Shown here: piece by piece, positions 1 through 6,819 of the stretch
Layout: every line of letters starts with the position of its first letter
Numbering within the stretch: position 1 is the first letter of the stretch
Assembly (NCBI GenBank): GCA_017881265.1
Contig: JADGRA010000080.1
Coordinates: 124,001-188,000, forward strand
Origin: Myxococcaceae bacterium
Lineage (GTDB): Bacteria > Myxococcota > Myxococcia > Myxococcales > Myxococcaceae
Direction of reading: 5' to 3'
Length of the DNA: 64,000 nt
Notes under the pieces: generated by a model
The model's input: only the letters and a program-made list of their open reading frames with translations
What the model was told of the DNA's origin: nothing
The model's database searches: none
Position numbers and translations under genes: made by a program

Positions 1-281
1 TCCCGGGACGACTGCAGCAGCAGCAGTCGCGCACTGGTGCGGGTGAAGGCGTCCGTCTTGGGGTCGCGCGCCACACGCTGGTACGTCCGGTCGAGCGCGC
101 TCGGGTCAGAGATGAATTCTCGTGTCTCGTCCAGCCGAAGCAGTGCCGCCGTTCCGGTGGGGGACGAGGCGCTGGCCAGTACCTGCGCGGTCCGGTCGGC
201 GACGGTCCGGACGATGGGGTCCGTCGCGGGCGCCGCCGAGGCGAGTACGGGCAGGAGCAAGGTGAGCGGGAGGACGGTCAT
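1..281 (-). CDS. Exported protein of unknown function, N-terminal part (cut by window edge)
   Basis: The reading frame starts at ATG 281-279 and runs without a stop to the left edge, so only about 93 N-terminal residues are visible. Residues 1 to about 16 form a typical signal peptide (hydrophobic run ending in ASA-AP), so the protein is probably exported. The mature part is helical and Leu/Arg/Asp-rich, and I recognise no domain. No clear Shine-Dalgarno sequence precedes the ATG. It is divergent from the decayed VOC gene to its right. Function unknown. Confidence 0.55.
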   Translation of the reverse strand, partial: MTVLPLTLLLPVLASAAPATDPIVRTVADRTAQVLASASSPTGTAALLRLDETREFISDPSALDRTYQRVARDPKTDAFTRTSARLLLLQSSR

Positions 282-375
282 CCAGGAGTGGCGGCGCGGG
301 CTTCGCCTTCTCTCATATCCAAGGACGGTGCCCGGCGCCCAACCAACGCTTTCCGGGGGCTGCCTCTTCCCCGGG

Positions 376-399
376 GGTCCGCCGTACCTCAGGCGGACC
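376..399. other. Perfect inverted repeat in a divergent intergenic region
   Basis: Two 8-bp arms (GGTCCGCC at 376-383 and GGCGGACC at 392-399) flank an 8-nt spacer. It lies between the truncated exported-protein gene on the left and the VOC pseudogene on the right. A second C6-T-G6 palindrome sits at 422-434. Either could be an operator or a hairpin in a 5' leader. There is no T-run after it, so a terminator is unlikely. Confidence 0.3.
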
Positions 400-498
400 T
401 GCCCCGCCTATGGTGCCCTCGCCCCCCTGGGGGGACTGGACGGTCGGGGTGTGGTTCGCCTGGCTCGCCCAGGCCCTCGCCAAGGAAGGAGGTTGTGG

Positions 499-867
499 AT
501 GAAGCGCCCTTCGAGAGCCGCCCGCAACGTCGGGGACGTCGTTCCGTTTCTCTAGGTCCGCAGCATGAAGCGCTCGCTTCGCTACTACGTCGACGGCCTC
601 GGCTTCCAGGTGGCCAAGCGCTGGACGGTGGACGGGGGCATCCGCTTCAGGGCCCGCCGCCTCGCGGCCTCCGAGCCGGAGGTGGGAAACGCCATGTGGT
701 TCACGACGCTCACGGACCCGGACGGCTACCGCATCCATTTCGAGAGTGCGACCGAGGTGGCCGAGGACACGAAGCTCTCGGCCTTGCGGGCGCGGTCACC
801 CTCGTCGCCCGGAAAAGCTGGGCGAAGGCATTCGCCACGCCGCGCGCGGCGGGCACGGGCAGTCTGA
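499..867 (+). pseudogene. Decayed VOC (glyoxalase/bleomycin-resistance) family gene
   Basis: A strong Shine-Dalgarno sequence (AAGGAGG at 486-492) precedes ATG 499, but the frame meets TAG at 553-555 after 18 codons and then continues in the same frame from ATG 565. The two parts join into the usual start of a VOC protein: a conserved N-terminus (NVGDVVPFL), then SLRYYVDGLGFQV. The middle is short: the frame jumps from GGIRF directly to the C-terminal part (SEPEVGN, then DPDGYRIHFES), omitting roughly 50 residues that carry beta strands and a metal ligand in relatives. After KLS the frame runs on into an Arg/Ser-rich tail not seen in the family. One nonsense codon, one in-frame deletion and a lost natural stop make a pseudogene the best reading. 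A short product from ATG 565 cannot be excluded. Confidence 0.7.
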
Positions 868-895
868 GCGAGACCTGTCCTGCCAGCTGCTTACC

Positions 896-2434
896 TCAGG
901 AGAACACCCCCCGCCGGTCCATTTCCTTCGGCTGAGGCAGCCCCATCAACCGCAGCAGCGTGGGGGCCACGTCGGCCAGCACGCCAGGGCGTAGCTTCGC
1001 TCCGCGGAAGTCCGGATGGATGAGGTAGAAGGGAACGGGGTTCAAGGTGTGCGAGGTGTGGGGCTCCCGAGTCACCGGGTCGCGCATCTGCTCACAGTTG
1101 CCGTGGTCGGCAGTGACGACTAGGACGTACCCGCTGCGCGCGCACGCATCGCCGAGCGCCCCGAGGCAGCCGTCCACCGTCTCCACCGCCCGCATGGCCG
1201 CGCTCAGCACCCCGGTGTGACCGACCATGTCCGGGTTGGCGTAATTGACGAGGAGGAAGTCGTAGACGCTTGCATCGACGCGCTTCACCAGCTGCTGGGT
1301 AACCGGCACCGCGCTCATCTCCGGCTTCAAGTCGTACGTCTTCACGTCCCTCGGCGAGGGGACCAGCGCTCGCTCCTCTCCGGGAAACACCACCTCCCGT
1401 CCCCCATTGAAGAAGAACGTGACGTGCGCGTACTTCTCGGTCTCGGCCGTGCGGAACTGGCGCAATCCGGCGTCGGCGACCACCTCCGGGAAGATGTGGT
1501 GGGGCTGGTCGGGCGGAAACAGGACGGGCAGCCCGAACGTCGCGTCGTACTCGGTGAGGCAGAGGTAGCGGCCGAGCCGCAGTCCGCCGCGGTCGAATTC
1601 CTTGAAGTCCGGGAAGGCCAGAGCACGGGTAATCTCCCGCGCCCGGTCCGCGCGGAAGTTGAAGAAGAGCACGGTGTCCCCGTCGCGGATGGTGGCCACG
1701 GGCGCTCCGTCGGAGACGAGCACCGTGGGGTGGACGAATTCGTCCGTCACCTTTTCCGCGTAGGCGGCTCGCACTGCCTGCACCGCGCTCGGCGCGCGCG
1801 GGCCGTCGGCGTGCACCATCGCATGGTAGGCGAGCGCTACCCGGTCCCAGCGCTGGTCGCGGTCCATCGCGTAGTACCGGCCGGACACCGTGGCGATGCG
1901 CCCGGTGCCGGTGTCGCGCAGGAAGCGTTCGAATGTCTCCAGGTCGCCGAGCGCGCTCTGCGGCGGCGTGTCCCGGCCGTCGAGGAAGGCGTGGACGTAC
2001 ACCGAGCGCAGTCCTTGCGCCTTGGCCGCCTGCAGCAGGCACTCCAGATGGGCCTGGGAAGCGTGCACTCCTCCGGGGCCGACCAACCCGAGCAGGTGCA
2101 GCGACTTTCCCTCGCGCTTGGTGGCCTCCAGCGCAGCGCGCAGCGTCGGGTGGTTGGCCAGCTCTCCCGACTCGCAGGCGCGGTTGATGCGCACCAGGTC
2201 CTGGTAGACGATGCGTCCGGCGCCGATGTTGGTGTGGCCCACCTCCGAGTTGCCCATCTGCCCCGCGGGAAGGCCCACCGCCAGGCCGGAGGTTTCCAGA
2301 TGGGTGCGGGGCATCCCCTGGAGCATTCGGTCCAGAGCGGGGGTGCCCTGCAGCAGGATGGCATTGTCCGTCCGCTCGTTGCGGATGCCCCAGCCGTCGA
2401 GGATGGCGAGAACGACGCGGTGGGCGGGAGTCAT
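896..2434 (-). CDS. gpmI: 2,3-bisphosphoglycerate-independent phosphoglycerate mutase
   Basis: This 512-residue enzyme interconverts 3- and 2-phosphoglycerate in glycolysis and gluconeogenesis in the cytoplasm, using two Mn ions and a phosphoserine intermediate. DGWG at residues 13-16 gives the first metal ligand, and GNSEVGH places the phosphorylated Ser at 63. Further metal ligands lie in the C-terminal TADHGNCEQM and PHTSHTLNPVPF segments. Length matches the family (about 510). The open frame extends far upstream, but family similarity begins at ATG 2434-2432, so I start there. There is no Shine-Dalgarno sequence, and a TAGAGT hexamer 11 nt upstream suggests a short-leader mRNA. It is divergent from the DUF1624-type gene. 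Confidence 0.96.
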   Translation of the reverse strand: MTPAHRVVLAILDGWGIRNERTDNAILLQGTPALDRMLQGMPRTHLETSGLAVGLPAGQMGNSEVGHTNIGAGRIVYQDLVRINRACESGELANHPTLRAALEATKREGKSLHLLGLVGPGGVHASQAHLECLLQAAKAQGLRSVYVHAFLDGRDTPPQSALGDLETFERFLRDTGTGRIATVSGRYYAMDRDQRWDRVALAYHAMVHADGPRAPSAVQAVRAAYAEKVTDEFVHPTVLVSDGAPVATIRDGDTVLFFNFRADRAREITRALAFPDFKEFDRGGLRLGRYLCLTEYDATFGLPVLFPPDQPHHIFPEVVADAGLRQFRTAETEKYAHVTFFFNGGREVVFPGEERALVPSPRDVKTYDLKPEMSAVPVTQQLVKRVDASVYDFLLVNYANPDMVGHTGVLSAAMRAVETVDGCLGALGDACARSGYVLVVTADHGNCEQMRDPVTREPHTSHTLNPVPFYLIHPDFRGAKLRPGVLADVAPTLLRLMGLPQPKEMDRRGVFS

Positions 2435-2445
2435 CTGGGGCCCGG

Positions 2446-2451
2446 ACTCTA
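2446..2451 (-). promoter_or_regulatory. Putative -10 hexamer for gpmI (TAGAGT)
   Basis: TAGAGT on the minus strand ends 11 nt before the gpmI ATG, where no Shine-Dalgarno sequence is visible. Initiation about 7 nt downstream would give a leader of only a few nucleotides. This is one of several TAnnnT hexamers placed close to start codons in the window. Confidence 0.35.
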
Positions 2452-2548
2452 ACCTCACCCCCCCGGCGGCACACAGCCCGGGCGGCGGAGGGGGCGGCGC
2501 CAGCAAAGGGGCCTTTCGCCGGGAGGACACCCCTGTTAGGCGAGCGCG

Positions 2549-3622
2549 ATGGGCGTCAGTGGTGGACGCATCAAGGCCTTCGACTGGCTCCGGGGACTGG
2601 CGGTCCTGGTAATGGTGGAGACGCACGCCCTGGTCTTTCTCAGGCCGGAGCTCCACCAGACGCGCGCCATGGCGCGCTTGAACTGGGTGAATGGCCTGGT
2701 GGCGCCCTCGTTCATCCTCGCCGCGGGGTTCTCGCTCGGCTTGCTTCAGGTACGGGCGGCCGCCGGGCCGGCCGGACGGTCCGCACGGTTCTGGCGGACG
2801 CTCCGCCGCATCGCCGAGGTGCTGGCGGTGGCCACCCTGGTGAACGTCGTCTGGTTCCCCATCACGGTCGAGCCGCGCTGGCTCACCCGCATCGACATTC
2901 TGCAATGCATTGGGCTGTCGCTCCTGCTCGCCCTGCCGCTCTTGGCCGCCCTGGCCGCACGGCCCCACCTTCTGGTTGGGGTCTCCCTCGGTGTGGCCGG
3001 CGCCATCTTCTTCCTCGCCCCATATGCGGAGCGCGTGACCGGTGGCGTCGCCTCGCAACTCCTCAAGCGCGGGGGCCCGTGGTCCACCGTGTTCCCCCTC
3101 GTGCCCTGGGCGGGCTACGTTTTCCTCGGCGCCGCCCTCGGCGCCCTTTTGGCCACCGGAAACACGTCACGGGTGCACCGGCTGCTGCTGGCGCTGGTCG
3201 GCACAGGCGTGCTGGTGGCCCTGCTGACGCCCGTCTGGCTCGCCATCTACCCGCCCCATGAGTTCTGGGTAACCGACCCCGCCAACTCGGCGCAGCGCTG
3301 GGCGGTGGTATCGGTGCTGCTCTTGGGGTTGCTGTGGCTCGAGAGGTGCCTTCCGGACGCGTGGCGGACCAGCGCCCCGGTGCGCTTCGTCGAGCTCTTC
3401 GGGACCTCGTCCCTCGCGGCGTACTTCTTCCACCTGATGCTGCTCTTCTACCAGGTGCGCGGCCGCTCCCTGGACGTCCTCTTCGGTAAACGCTGCGGGT
3501 GGTGGGGGGACGCCGGCCTCACCCTGTGCGTCATCGCGGGCACCGCGGTGCTGACCGCGTTGACGGACCGGGTGTACCGGGCGCTCGACCGCCGGACGCG
3601 CCCGCCCGCGCCCCGGGACTGA
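2549..3622 (+). CDS. DUF1624 / heparan-alpha-glucosaminide N-acetyltransferase-like membrane protein
   Basis: This 357-residue polytopic membrane protein has about ten hydrophobic segments. It opens with the sequence typical of DUF1624/DUF5009 acyltransferases: RIKAFDWLRGLAVLVMVETH carries the conserved Asp and the candidate catalytic His in the first membrane segment. The stretch RIDILQCIGLSLLLALPLL also fits the family. Relatives move acyl groups across or at the membrane, but the substrate here cannot be told. ATG 2549 is the first start in frame and sits 114 bp from the divergent gpmI start. The gene ends 23 bp from the convergent SelW-like gene. Confidence 0.8.
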   Translation: MGVSGGRIKAFDWLRGLAVLVMVETHALVFLRPELHQTRAMARLNWVNGLVAPSFILAAGFSLGLLQVRAAAGPAGRSARFWRTLRRIAEVLAVATLVNVVWFPITVEPRWLTRIDILQCIGLSLLLALPLLAALAARPHLLVGVSLGVAGAIFFLAPYAERVTGGVASQLLKRGGPWSTVFPLVPWAGYVFLGAALGALLATGNTSRVHRLLLALVGTGVLVALLTPVWLAIYPPHEFWVTDPANSAQRWAVVSVLLLGLLWLERCLPDAWRTSAPVRFVELFGTSSLAAYFFHLMLLFYQVRGRSLDVLFGKRCGWWGDAGLTLCVIAGTAVLTALTDRVYRALDRRTRPPAPRD

Positions 3623-3645
3623 CGGCCCCCGTTTGGGGCAGGGCG

Positions 3646-3891
3646 CTAGTGCGCGACCGACTGCAGGCGGCCCAGCGCCTGGGCGACGGCCTCCACCACG
3701 TCACGTGGCGAGGGGAGGCTGCCGTGGCCCTTGGTCAGCACCCGAAGCCCATCGACTTCCACCTCGAAGCGGGCGGAGTGGCCCCGTACCAGAACGGCCT
3801 CAACGCCGAGCGCCTCGCGCAGCGCGTCCGCGGCTCGCGTCGCATGGGGAAGGTAGTTGCAGGTGACGCAGTAGAAGATGGTGACTGACAC
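3646..3891 (-). CDS. SelW-like (SelT/SelW/SelH, Rdx family) thioredoxin-fold protein, Cys form
   Basis: An 81-residue protein of the selenoprotein W-related family, with the redox motif FYCVTC (Cys8 and Cys11) after the first beta strand of a thioredoxin-like fold. These proteins are thought to act in thiol redox chemistry, but the bacterial substrate is unknown. It starts at GTG 3891-3889. It is a close paralogue of the TGA-containing gene just upstream (4023-4262) on the same strand. Shared segments include YLP-ATRAA, a VEA-LV-GHS core and a FEV strand followed by SP-VV-AV. The pair lies downstream of rlmH and may be co-transcribed with rsfS-rlmH. Confidence 0.88.
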   Translation of the reverse strand: MSVTIFYCVTCNYLPHATRAADALREALGVEAVLVRGHSARFEVEVDGLRVLTKGHGSLPSPRDVVEAVAQALGRLQSVAH

Positions 3892-4022
3892 AGGCGCGCG
3901 CCCTGTAGCGCGTGCGCCGCGGTTGCACAGGAGAGCGATTGAGCGGGGGTCGCCGCACCCCCTCCTTTCGGCCGAAGCGGTGTGCGGGAGCGGACAGTCT
4001 CCTCACCGGGGTCCCGGGCGGG

Positions 4023-4262
4023 TCAGCCCGGCGGAGCGCTTGAGCCAATCGCCCGGGAGACGGCGTCCACCACCTCGGCAGGGGAGGGGAAGCCCGACCG
4101 ACCTTTCGCGGCGACGACCTTGCCGGCCACAGCGACCTCGAAGATGCCGGAGTGTCCCTTCACCAGAGTCGCTTCGACGTCCAGTTCCTCCTTCAACGCG
4201 GCCGCCGCACGGGTGGCCTGGGGGAGGTAGCCTCAGGAGTTGCAGTAGGTAATGGTCACCAT
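4023..4262 (-). CDS. Selenoprotein W-like protein with in-frame TGA read as selenocysteine (CxxU)
   Basis: From ATG 4262-4260 the frame reads nine residues, meets TGA at 4235-4233, and then continues in the same frame to a TGA at 4025-4023, giving 79 residues if the first TGA is Sec. The local motif is TYCNS-U-GYLP: Cys7 and Sec10 form CxxU, as in animal SelW (YCxxUGY). It aligns without gaps to the CxxC of the neighbouring paralogue. Everything after the TGA is conserved with that paralogue (YLPQATRAAAAL, VKGHSGIFEV, GFPSPAEVVDAV), so the downstream part is under coding constraint. A hairpin 15-33 nt after the TGA fits a bacterial SECIS. Standard gene callers would miss or truncate this gene. 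No strong Shine-Dalgarno sequence is visible. It needs selABCD elsewhere in the genome. Confidence 0.85.
4200..4218 (-). promoter_or_regulatory. Bacterial SECIS-like hairpin in the SelW-like mRNA
   Basis: Counting from the nucleotide after the TGA, positions 15-33 can fold: GGCC-A-CC pairs with GG-C-GGCC (one A.C mismatch), closing the five-base loop CGUGC. The loop starts 22 nt after the TGA and has a G in its first two positions. Both agree with the known bacterial SECIS layout (apical loop about 16-37 nt after UGA). The element lies inside the coding sequence, as bacterial SECIS elements do. The fold was found by eye. Confidence 0.6.
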
Positions 4263-4349
4263 GGCCAGCGGTATTTAACCAAGTCCCCCGTGGCTTGCAG
4301 TACGTCGTGCCGCAGGTGCCGTTCCCCCCCACGGCCACGTGGGTGGAAG

Positions 4350-4811
4350 TCAGCGGTGGTAGGGCTCGCCCTTCAGCAGGGTGAAGCCCCGGTACAGCTG
4401 CTCCACCAGCACCAGCCGCGCCAGCCGGTGGGGAAGCGTCAGCGGGGAAAGCGAAAGCACCCGGGCGGCGGCGGCCCGTAGGCCGCTGTCCAGCCCGTCG
4501 TCGCCACCCACCACGAAGAGCAGGTCCTGGCTGCGGTTCTGGGCGTCGGCGAGCAGCCGCGCGAAGCCGGGTGTGTCCAGCCGCTCTCCGCGCTCGTCGA
4601 GCGCCAGCAGCGTTTCCCCAGGACGTCGGGCGGCCAAGAGCCGCTTGGCTTCCGCGGCGCGGGAAGCTTCCGCCGCACCCTTCCCGGAGGAGGCGGGAAG
4701 CTCGGTCAGCTCGAGCCGGGTGTAGTGCTTCAGCCGCTCGGCGTAGCCCTGCACCGCAGGCTCGAACCACCCCGACCGGTCGTGCCCCACCGACAGCACG
4801 CGAACTTTCAG
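4350..4811 (-). CDS. rlmH: 23S rRNA (pseudouridine1915-N3)-methyltransferase RlmH
   Basis: RlmH methylates pseudouridine 1915 in helix 69 of 23S rRNA, using SAM, on the assembled 70S ribosome. The C-terminal half shows the SPOUT knot signature: LLFVVGGDDGLDSG as the SAM-binding glycine loop, then LSLSPLTLPHRLARLVLVEQLYRG, split here by family convention into two helices. The end (GEPYHR) is the invariant RlmH terminus. Relatives begin MKVR, which here corresponds to CTG 4811-4809. That codon overlaps the rsfS TGA and has a perfect AAGGAG 8 nt upstream (4825-4820). The alternative GTG 4841 lacks a Shine-Dalgarno sequence and adds a non-conserved extension. A CTG start is therefore proposed, giving 153 residues. 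It is coupled to rsfS. Confidence 0.92.
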   Translation of the reverse strand: MKVRVLSVGHDRSGWFEPAVQGYAERLKHYTRLELTELPASSGKGAAEASRAAEAKRLLAARRPGETLLALDERGERLDTPGFARLLADAQNRSQDLLFVVGGDDGLDSGLRAAAARVLSLSPLTLPHRLARLVLVEQLYRGFTLLKGEPYHR

Positions 4812-5248
4812 GCCACCTTCTCCTTGGGCGCATCCGCCCACAGGCCGTCCAAGTCGTAGAAGGCACGCACCTCGGTGCTGAAGAGGTGCACTACCACCTC
4901 GCCGAAGTCCAGGAGGACCCAGTGCCCGGTCTCGAAGCCCTCGGCGCCGATGGTGCGGAAGCCCTCCTCGCGAAGCTTCTCGCGGAGGTGCTCGGCCATG
5001 GCGCTGACCTGGCGCTCCGACTCGCCCGAACCGAGGACGAACCAGTCGGCGTAGGAGGTCATGCCCCGCACGTCGAGCAGCACCACGTCCAGCGCCTTCC
5101 TGTCCACCATCAATTCCGCCGCCCGGCGGGCCAGCGCGCGAGCCCGCGGGTCATCGACGGGGGGGAGGGGAGAGGCGTCCGGCGCTGCCAAGCGACGCGC
5201 GGGGCGCTTGCGGGCAACGGCACTTCGAGGTCTTCGGGGCGTGGGCAA
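4808..5248 (-). CDS. rsfS: Ribosome silencing factor RsfS (Iojap family)
   Basis: RsfS binds ribosomal protein uL14 and blocks joining of the subunits when nutrients are scarce. The Iojap/DUF143 core starts near residue 34 (ARALARRAAELMVDRKALDV) and contains MTSYADWFVLGSGESERQV and a late GHWVLLDFGEVVVHLF, both family hallmarks. The first ~30 residues are a basic, Pro/Arg-rich extension; the start at TTG 5248-5246 is uncertain. The stop overlaps the proposed start of rlmH, the usual bacterial partner. It is divergent from a small TPR gene 39 bp away. Confidence 0.94.
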   Translation of the reverse strand: MPTPRRPRSAVARKRPARRLAAPDASPLPPVDDPRARALARRAAELMVDRKALDVVLLDVRGMTSYADWFVLGSGESERQVSAMAEHLREKLREEGFRTIGAEGFETGHWVLLDFGEVVVHLFSTEVRAFYDLDGLWADAPKEKVA

Positions 5249-5287
5249 AAAGGCCTGTCGTCGTGGGATGCTACTTGACTACAAACT

Positions 5288-5602
5288 ATGACTGCCGAAC
5301 GCGAGGCGCAATTCCGGAAATTGGTGGAGCAGTTCCCGGAGTCGCCGATGGGCCACTTCTCCTTGGGAAAACTGCTCCTCGAGCAGCGCCGGTACCCGGA
5401 GGCCGTCGGCCACTTGACGGTGGCCACCCGCCTCGACCCGGCCTACGCCGCGGCGCTGGTCACCCTCGGTGAAGCCTTGCGGAGCAACGGGCAGCTTCAG
5501 GAGGCGCGCGCCACATGGGAGAGGGCCCGGGACCGGGCGCTGGAGCAGAACCACCCGTCCCTGGCCGAGGAAGTCGACGGGCTTCTGGCCGAATTGGGCT
5601 AG
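5288..5602 (+). CDS. Small TPR-repeat protein
   Basis: A 104-residue soluble protein made of about two and a half tetratricopeptide repeats. SPMGHFSLGKLLLEQRRYPEAVGHL and AYAAALVTLGEALRSNGQ show the W/G/Y/A/P-type spacing of TPR helices. There is no signal peptide, so it is probably a cytoplasmic adaptor. It starts at ATG 5288, divergent from rsfS, and its last codons overlap the convergent serine-hydrolase gene by 4 bp. Partner unknown. Confidence 0.75.
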   Translation: MTAEREAQFRKLVEQFPESPMGHFSLGKLLLEQRRYPEAVGHLTVATRLDPAYAAALVTLGEALRSNGQLQEARATWERARDRALEQNHPSLAEEVDGLLAELG

Positions 5603-6627
5603 CGGTCCACCTTCGGCACGGCCTGCCGGAACCAAGCGCGGAGCTGCTGCTCGAGCGGGACCATCCGCTTGAGGTCGCCACGCACCAGCAGCACGCCGGA
5701 GAGGTTGCGTTCCCGGTCCATCCACGCCGTGAAGCCGAAAGCCCCCTGGCACACGGCCTCCAGGCCGCGCCCCTGCCCATCGGTGCGGACCAGCCAGACG
5801 CCCAGGCCCGGCCGGCTGGCCTCGCGGCCGGGGAGGAGTGCGTAGGGCGAGTGCACCAGAGGAGCGCCGCCACTCTGGTCTTGAAACATCGCGTCCACCG
5901 TCGCCGCAGAAAGCAGCCGCACCCCCTGGCGTGTGCCGCCCTGCAGGATGAGGTCGAGCACGGCGCCGTACTCATCCGCGCTGGACTGGGCCCCACCGGC
6001 AATGCGGGGGTTGGCCGTCCGCCCGAAGCCCGTGACGCGTAGGCCCAAGGGCTGGGTGAGGCGCTGGCGGAAGAGGTCCCCCCAGCTTTTTCCGCTCACC
6101 ACCTCGGCCATTCGACCGGCGACTTGAAACCCGGTCGCGCCGTAAATGACGGCGGTCCCAGGGTCCTTTCGCAGCGGCGTCTCGGCGATTTGCTGGATGC
6201 ACGCCTCGAGCGTGCTGTCGCGGTCGTCCAGACAGGGCACGGAAGGCGGAAGGCCAGCGGTGTGCGCCAGCAGCATGCGCAGCGTGATGGCGGCCTTGTC
6301 CTTCGGCCACGTCGTCAGCACCGAGGCCACCTTGGCATCGAGGTCGAGCTGGTGGGCGTCCACCAGGGAAAGGAGCACGACGGTGCTCAGCAGCTGGGTT
6401 CCCGAGGCCAGGGGGATGGCGTCGTCAAGGCGGTAGCCGCCGTACGCCCGCTCGAAGAGGACCTGGCCCGGCTGAGCGACCCGAAGCACCCCGCCCCCCT
6501 CCTGGGGGAGGGCGGCGGCCAGGAGCGCCTCGACGGGTGCCAGGCCCGCCTCCGCGCCCGGCTGGACGGCCGTGGCCGGCGCGCCCGCGAGGGCGAGCAA
6601 CAGCAGGGGGAGGGGAAATGGCGCCAC
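5599..6627 (-). CDS. Exported beta-lactamase-fold (class C type) serine hydrolase homologue with altered catalytic motifs
   Basis: A 342-residue protein with a clear signal peptide (residues 1-20) from GTG 6627, followed by a beta-lactamase/DD-peptidase fold. The family helix that normally carries SxxK reads IPLASGTQLLSTVVLLSLVD: Ser75 is kept but Lys is Gln78. The second motif, YxN or YxG, reads YGA at 162-164. The surrounding fold is well kept (LTLRMLLAHTAGLP-like segment, GRMAEVVSGKSW, late GAFGF). Class C-type relatives hydrolyse esters, amides or peptidoglycan peptides. Losing the general-base Lys argues for weak or no activity, or a changed role such as binding. It converges on the small TPR gene and is divergent from the GGDEF gene. 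Confidence 0.85.
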   Translation of the reverse strand: MAPFPLPLLLLALAGAPATAVQPGAEAGLAPVEALLAAALPQEGGGVLRVAQPGQVLFERAYGGYRLDDAIPLASGTQLLSTVVLLSLVDAHQLDLDAKVASVLTTWPKDKAAITLRMLLAHTAGLPPSVPCLDDRDSTLEACIQQIAETPLRKDPGTAVIYGATGFQVAGRMAEVVSGKSWGDLFRQRLTQPLGLRVTGFGRTANPRIAGGAQSSADEYGAVLDLILQGGTRQGVRLLSAATVDAMFQDQSGGAPLVHSPYALLPGREASRPGLGVWLVRTDGQGRGLEAVCQGAFGFTAWMDRERNLSGVLLVRGDLKRMVPLEQQLRAWFRQAVPKVDR

Positions 6628-6819
6628 GGGCGCAGCAGGCTACCCGGGCTGGGACGTCGCGCCAGGGGGCCGTCGACCGCTGGGGGCGGCCCTTCTTCCT
6701 CTCCCAAGGGGTGTCCGCCGACCCGGCAGAGGCGGGAGCACCCCCGCGCAGCGCTCCATCCTGCTGAAACTCCGGGTGCTTTGGGTGGCGCGCCGTGTGC
6801 TTTCGGTTGCAGGCAGAAG

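Noticed and set aside
553-555. TAG in the VOC gene as a recoded (pyrrolysine) codon
   Set aside because: The gene also has a large in-frame deletion and a lost stop, which recoding would not explain, and pyrrolysine use is not expected in this lineage.
37-935. Plus-strand reading frames of 172 and 215 codons and a 141-codon minus-strand frame at 313-738
   Set aside because: They are antisense or out-of-frame to the truncated exported protein, the VOC remnant and gpmI, and have the Arg/Pro/Gly-rich composition of GC-rich shadow frames. Only the frame joining 499 and 565 gives recognisable protein.
4740-4760. Sequence resembling a tRNA T-arm (GGTTCGAG on the minus strand)
   Set aside because: It encodes a conserved part of RlmH, and no acceptor stem, D-arm or anticodon arm surrounds it.
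4003-4866. 287-codon minus-strand frame across the SelW-like gene and rlmH
   Set aside because: It runs out of frame with rlmH and the SelW-like gene, lacks any domain, and is Arg/Gly/Pro-rich; it is a shadow frame that hides the TGA-containing gene.
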